Of a DNA stretch of 64,000 nt, positions 60,590-64,000 are shown one piece after another. The stretch covers positions 2,294,001 through 2,358,000 of the forward strand of contig JBANAY010000001.1 in the NCBI GenBank assembly GCA_037952775.1, written 5' to 3'. Source of the stretch: Clonostachys chloroleuca (taxonomy: Eukaryota; Ascomycota; Sordariomycetes; Hypocreales; Bionectriaceae). A program made the translations under genes and the position numbers. How positions within the stretch are numbered: the stretch's first letter is position 1; the number at the start of each line of letters is the position of its first letter. The notes beneath the pieces are model-generated. The model saw only the letters and a list, made by a program, of their open reading frames with translations, was not told the origin of the DNA and did not search any database.

Positions 60590-62120
60590 TTAAGTAAAGA
60601 TAGCATCTGTATACCGGAGCCAGAGATCGCTCGGGCAAACCCAGTTCATCTCCTCGAATTGAAGCAACTCCCTTGCCTTAAAATACTGCCCAGATCTAAT
60701 CATTCTTAACGCTTTCTCAGTCACTGATAATAACTTTGGGCTGTCTGGTTCATCCTGGACCCACGAATCATCACTTTCTGACACTTCTTTAACCAACTTT
60801 TCAAAAATGACCGCAGCTGTATAAATATAGCCCTCAGCACCACGCCGTCGAAGCATGTCTGCCAAATCTAACCGTGCCCATAACAATGCCAAGTTATTTT
60901 TATCTCGATCTAGTTCAATTAGAGCATCTGAGAGTGCTATAATGGCATCATCCAAGAACCCGTCCATGTCCAATAGAAGACCTTTGAGGTGCTCTACTTG
61001 GCATGATCGTTTGAAATGGGACTTGAGACACCCATCGTTTCTTAATTCATAAACAATTGCCCATGCAGCGCTACTCATCTTGTTTTCCTTGTATGCTTTC
61101 GCTAGGAGAAAATCCGCATCTAATCTTGATATATCTGTAAGAGGGCGGGAGGCTCTAAGAATCCGAAGAGTCTCTCGAAGATGGATAATAGCCTCGTCCG
61201 TTCGGCCTGTGAATCTCAGTAAGTCGGCTAGGCCAATACGAATATGAGTTGCCAACCCATCATGAATTCCATGATCTTCAAGGCGTTTTTGCAAACTATG
61301 GCCCCATATCTTGATGGCAGCTTCAATCTTTCCCAGGTGCGCGAGGTTCCGCCCATACCATAGATTGGCAGCAATGTTAGACTAACTGTCCGGGCCCTGG
61401 GCTTTCATAAATCACATTACAGATCTTGTCAATGTTGCAAAAGCCGAGCCCAATTCTGCCATAAGGTATTCGCTTTCGCCAAGATAATGTAGCGCTTCGG
61501 TAAAGCAGACGTCTTCGTCCCCATAAGCACCGTGATATACTTCAACAAGTCCACAGTATATTGCACGGGCATCACATAATTTCACAGAAAGGAACATCGA
61601 GTATGCATGGTCCGCTCTATTTCTTAGAGAAATAGGATGGTCGATGGGCAGTTGATCACATAAAGTAGTTGAAACCATTGTACGAAGCTCGGCTTGCTCT
61701 TCGGCCTGTCCTAAGTTCAGTAGGTGGCCGCAAATGCTAAGCTGAACAAGGCATTGGTTCATTGGTTTCAAGCTGCCATATGCCTCTATAAGTTTTATGT
61801 CAGAGAGTGAGTAGAAATTTTCAATGTTTAGAAAATCTTGCTGATGGGCTGGGAGCTCTTGTGCCTATAGTTTTCTTTGGTCTAGTGGTCTAATAACTCC
61901 TATCATATGCCCAATGGCAGCAGCGCTGTATTGGCTCCAGTGTGCCTATTGCAAGCTCACAAAAAAATCTTTCAGGATCTGCAACATAGACTCGCTTGGT
62001 GTCTTGATCTTGCATAGATGTACATGCCAATACCTTGCTGCATAGTCGTAGAAACAGTCATTCGTATGAGACAACAATTCCGTTGAACGTTTCGATTGGT
62101 CCATGTTTCAGTTCAAGTAC
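60590..62120 (-). pseudogene. Decayed NLR-like protein tail with TPR repeats
   Basis: Minus-strand coding remnants in order: DCFYDYAARYWHVHLCKIKT (a segment typical of the post-NACHT region of fungal STAND/NLR proteins), VYVADPERFFCELAIGTLEP in another frame, then after an acceptor AQELPAHQQDFLNIENFYSL. TPR-like helices follow: NRADHAYSMFLSVKLCDARA, ALHYLGESEYLMAELGSAFA, LADLLRFTGRTDEAIIHLRE and ADMLRRRGAEGYIYTAAVIF. In the main frame a TGA at 61412-61414 and a TAG at 61382-61384 interrupt an otherwise continuous repeat region. Both could arise by C-to-T from CGA and CAG. The 5' part is frame-shifted and no start is found; where the gene begins is unclear. The 3' stop is at 60590. Function before decay may have been non-self recognition, by family resemblance only. 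Confidence 0.65.
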
Positions 62121-62302
62121 CACTCAATGCTATTCGTATCGGCATACTTTCATCTTAGGAGCACCAGGAGAGACTTTTCTACTGCAATGCTATGAGAGCC
62201 TGCAACGCAGGCTTTATAGATTCAGTGTGGAGTTCGAAACGCCGTCTTTGAGTTTTTCCGCCGAAGTTCAAGGCCATCTTTGGTGGTAGGATAAGAGCGA
62301 CA

Positions 62303-64000
62303 ATGGGAAAGCATCCCTCATCTCCGCCTTCTTTGCGACAAAGTGGTTTGCAAAGGCAAGACTGGCCTATTTACGCCGCCTTGCTGCTTCTCCTCGCCAT
62401 TTGCCAAATCGCTTGGGTGATAGGTCCTTATGCCCTATCCTTCCGGGCTGACTTCGCGGATTTCGTGGGAATTGCATCCAGTTCACGCTACTCGCCATAT
62501 CGTCGCTTCCCAGCACCGGGTGATCCATTTCACTTGATAGCATGTACAAACACGTCTATTTTGCCTGCCCTAGATGACTCTAAAATCATGGGCTGCCTTA
62601 TTTGAACCTGATCTCACACGTTGGATCTGGGTTAAACAAGCATCACGAAAGAGCAACGGTCCCACTGATCCTTTTACTGGTTGTGGAATATACCTCCGGC
62701 CACCTGGACCGCCCGCTCAACTCATTGAACGGTTCGGATGATCGGATCGTGCGGATTGCCGTCACCAAATATCAAGTCTCCGGCCTGGCTCCTGTCGGTC
62801 GCTGCCAGAATGCATCAAGAGGACGAAAGTCTGAGCGAAAAATTATTCTAGAGCCTGGTGTCCCGGGCGGCAGCGGAACCAGAGAGGTCTGGGATCAAGC
62901 CGAAATAGTATCACGACGTTATAGTGATGGTCAATATGATGTTCTGAGCTGGGATCCCCGAGGAGTAAACGCCTCGATTCCTTCATTTTCGTGTTATCCT
63001 AGGGATTCCTTCCGCGATAGATGGGCTTTCTTCAAAGGCTTGTACCGTGAAGAGGTAGCCTCCACGATGCAGCACCTAAAAACAACTGATGATATGAATA
63101 ACGTTACATTCTACTCTTGCCACCAGATCCATGGTGACTTTGGCCGGTTCATTGATACAACCTTTGTCGCGCGAGATCTTGAAGACATACGCAAAACTCT
63201 CAATGAAGATCAGATCACTGGCTACTTCGTAAGCTATGGCTCCGCAGTCGGGATCACCTATGCAAACATGTTTCCAGACAGAATAGGCCGACTGCTTTTG
63301 GATGGGGTCGAGTTTGTCAAAGATCAACGAAGGTTGGGCAGCTTTGTGTGGTCTTCTGTTTATAGTATATTGGACACATGGCGTGAAGGGTTTCTTGGGG
63401 AGTGTCCCGACGCCGGGCCAAGTCTTTGTCCACTCGAGAGGCCGGACCGTGGATCACAGACGCCTATCACACTGGAGGAACTCGAGACTCGGATGGACAG
63501 GCTATTCCAGACTCTTATTGAACAGCCGATATCAGGATGCACTCATGTCGGCGGCCCAGGTATCATCACCTACTCACAAGTCGCCTCCTGGATATATACC
63601 GCTATGTATTCACCGAGTAGATGGCCACTCACAGCTGAAATCCTTGATGGTCTAGAAGTTGGCGATGCTCGTCTGGCACTTGATGAGTTTGAAAAACGCT
63701 GGATAAGAGTACATACACAGGCTATCAAGCATCATCCCTAGAATTACTTTACGCGGTCGTCAGTGCCGATTCCTATGATGACCCACTACCTGAGGACGGC
63801 CTCATCTGGTGGGACAAATTCTGAGCAGATCTAACAAAGAAATCATGGATCTCGGGGACTTTCCGTTTCACCACTGTATTTGGGTGCCAACACTATAATA
63901 CTTATTGGCCCAACCCACCAGGAGTCTATAGGGGCGAGCTAAACCATACACTAAGCAATCCAGTGCTCGCCATCTCAGGGACACATGACCCTGCCACACC
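62303..64000 (+). pseudogene. Decayed membrane-anchored S33-type (TAP-like) peptidase, runs off right edge
   Basis: From the ATG at 62303 a short basic N-terminus leads to a single membrane anchor (IYAALLLLLAICQIAWVIGP) and then PGDPFHLIACTNTSILPALD. The frame then changes to WAALFEPDLTRWIWVKQ, and again near 62690 to SGHLDRPLNSLNGSDDRIVR. The hydrolase core is open for over 300 codons: ILEPGVPGGSGTREVWDQAE, YDVLSWDPRGVNASIPSFSC, FVSYGSAVGITYANMFPDRI around the nucleophile Ser, and RLLLDGVEFV. Near 63720 the frame shifts to LLYAVVSADSYDDPLPEDGL, meets a TGA near 63822 and continues VYRGELNHTLSNPVLAISGT, HDPATP to the edge. At least three frame changes and one nonsense mark it as a pseudogene. 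Intact relatives are ~600-aa secreted or type II membrane peptidases. Confidence 0.78.

Overview
This window reads as nuclear DNA of a filamentous ascomycete (Pezizomycotina, most likely Sordariomycetes). The evidence is short GT-AG introns of about 50-100 bp, GC-rich third codon positions, a peroxisomal copper amine oxidase, a LIM-RhoGAP of the Lrg1 type, and fungal-only families (DUF2417, Fungal_trans_2). I cannot name the species from sequence alone.

Layout. 1-14.1 kb is a gene-dense housekeeping block: BRR2 spliceosomal helicase (runs off the left edge), an unnamed coiled-coil gene, RFC2 clamp-loader subunit, an E2 enzyme with two UBC domains, and a small conserved gene. 14.1-20.5 kb is gene-poor and holds a decayed member of a large fungal family. 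20.5-34.6 kb carries a class I glutamine-amidotransferase-like gene, the amine oxidase with GATA-rich promoter, a Fungal_trans_2 regulator, a small conserved gene and a DUF2417/hydrolase membrane protein. 35.9-37.0 kb is a broken Fic-domain gene. 38.8-60.1 kb is a second housekeeping block: LRG1, ERG26, an intron-containing tRNA-Met, a conserved unknown gene, a mitochondrial HMG-box protein divergent from proteasome subunit PRE4, GFA1, RPT4 and a PYM homologue. From about 60.2 kb to the right edge the DNA is more AT-rich and holds two decayed genes, an NLR/TPR type and an S33-type peptidase.

Two kinds of gene damage should be kept apart. Four pseudogenes (16-18.5, 35.9-37, 60.6-62.1 and 62.3-64 kb) carry several lesions each, often nonsense codons that a single C-to-T or G-to-A change would create, and they lie in gene-poor DNA. 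By contrast, five otherwise intact genes, including essential ones, are each off frame by exactly one base. In four of these the repair is one missing C or G inside a short C/G run, which points to consensus error more than to biology.

Functionally the window mixes splicing and mRNA metabolism (BRR2, PYM), DNA replication (RFC2), ubiquitin-proteasome genes (tandem-UBC E2, PRE4, RPT4), cell-wall and polarity genes (GFA1, LRG1), sterol synthesis (ERG26), mitochondrial nucleoid (HMG) and nitrogen scavenging (amine oxidase). I found no CRISPR array, rRNA, intact transposon or secondary-metabolite cluster. The most unusual intact design is the E2 protein with a UBE2Z-like catalytic domain followed by a second, degenerate UBC fold.
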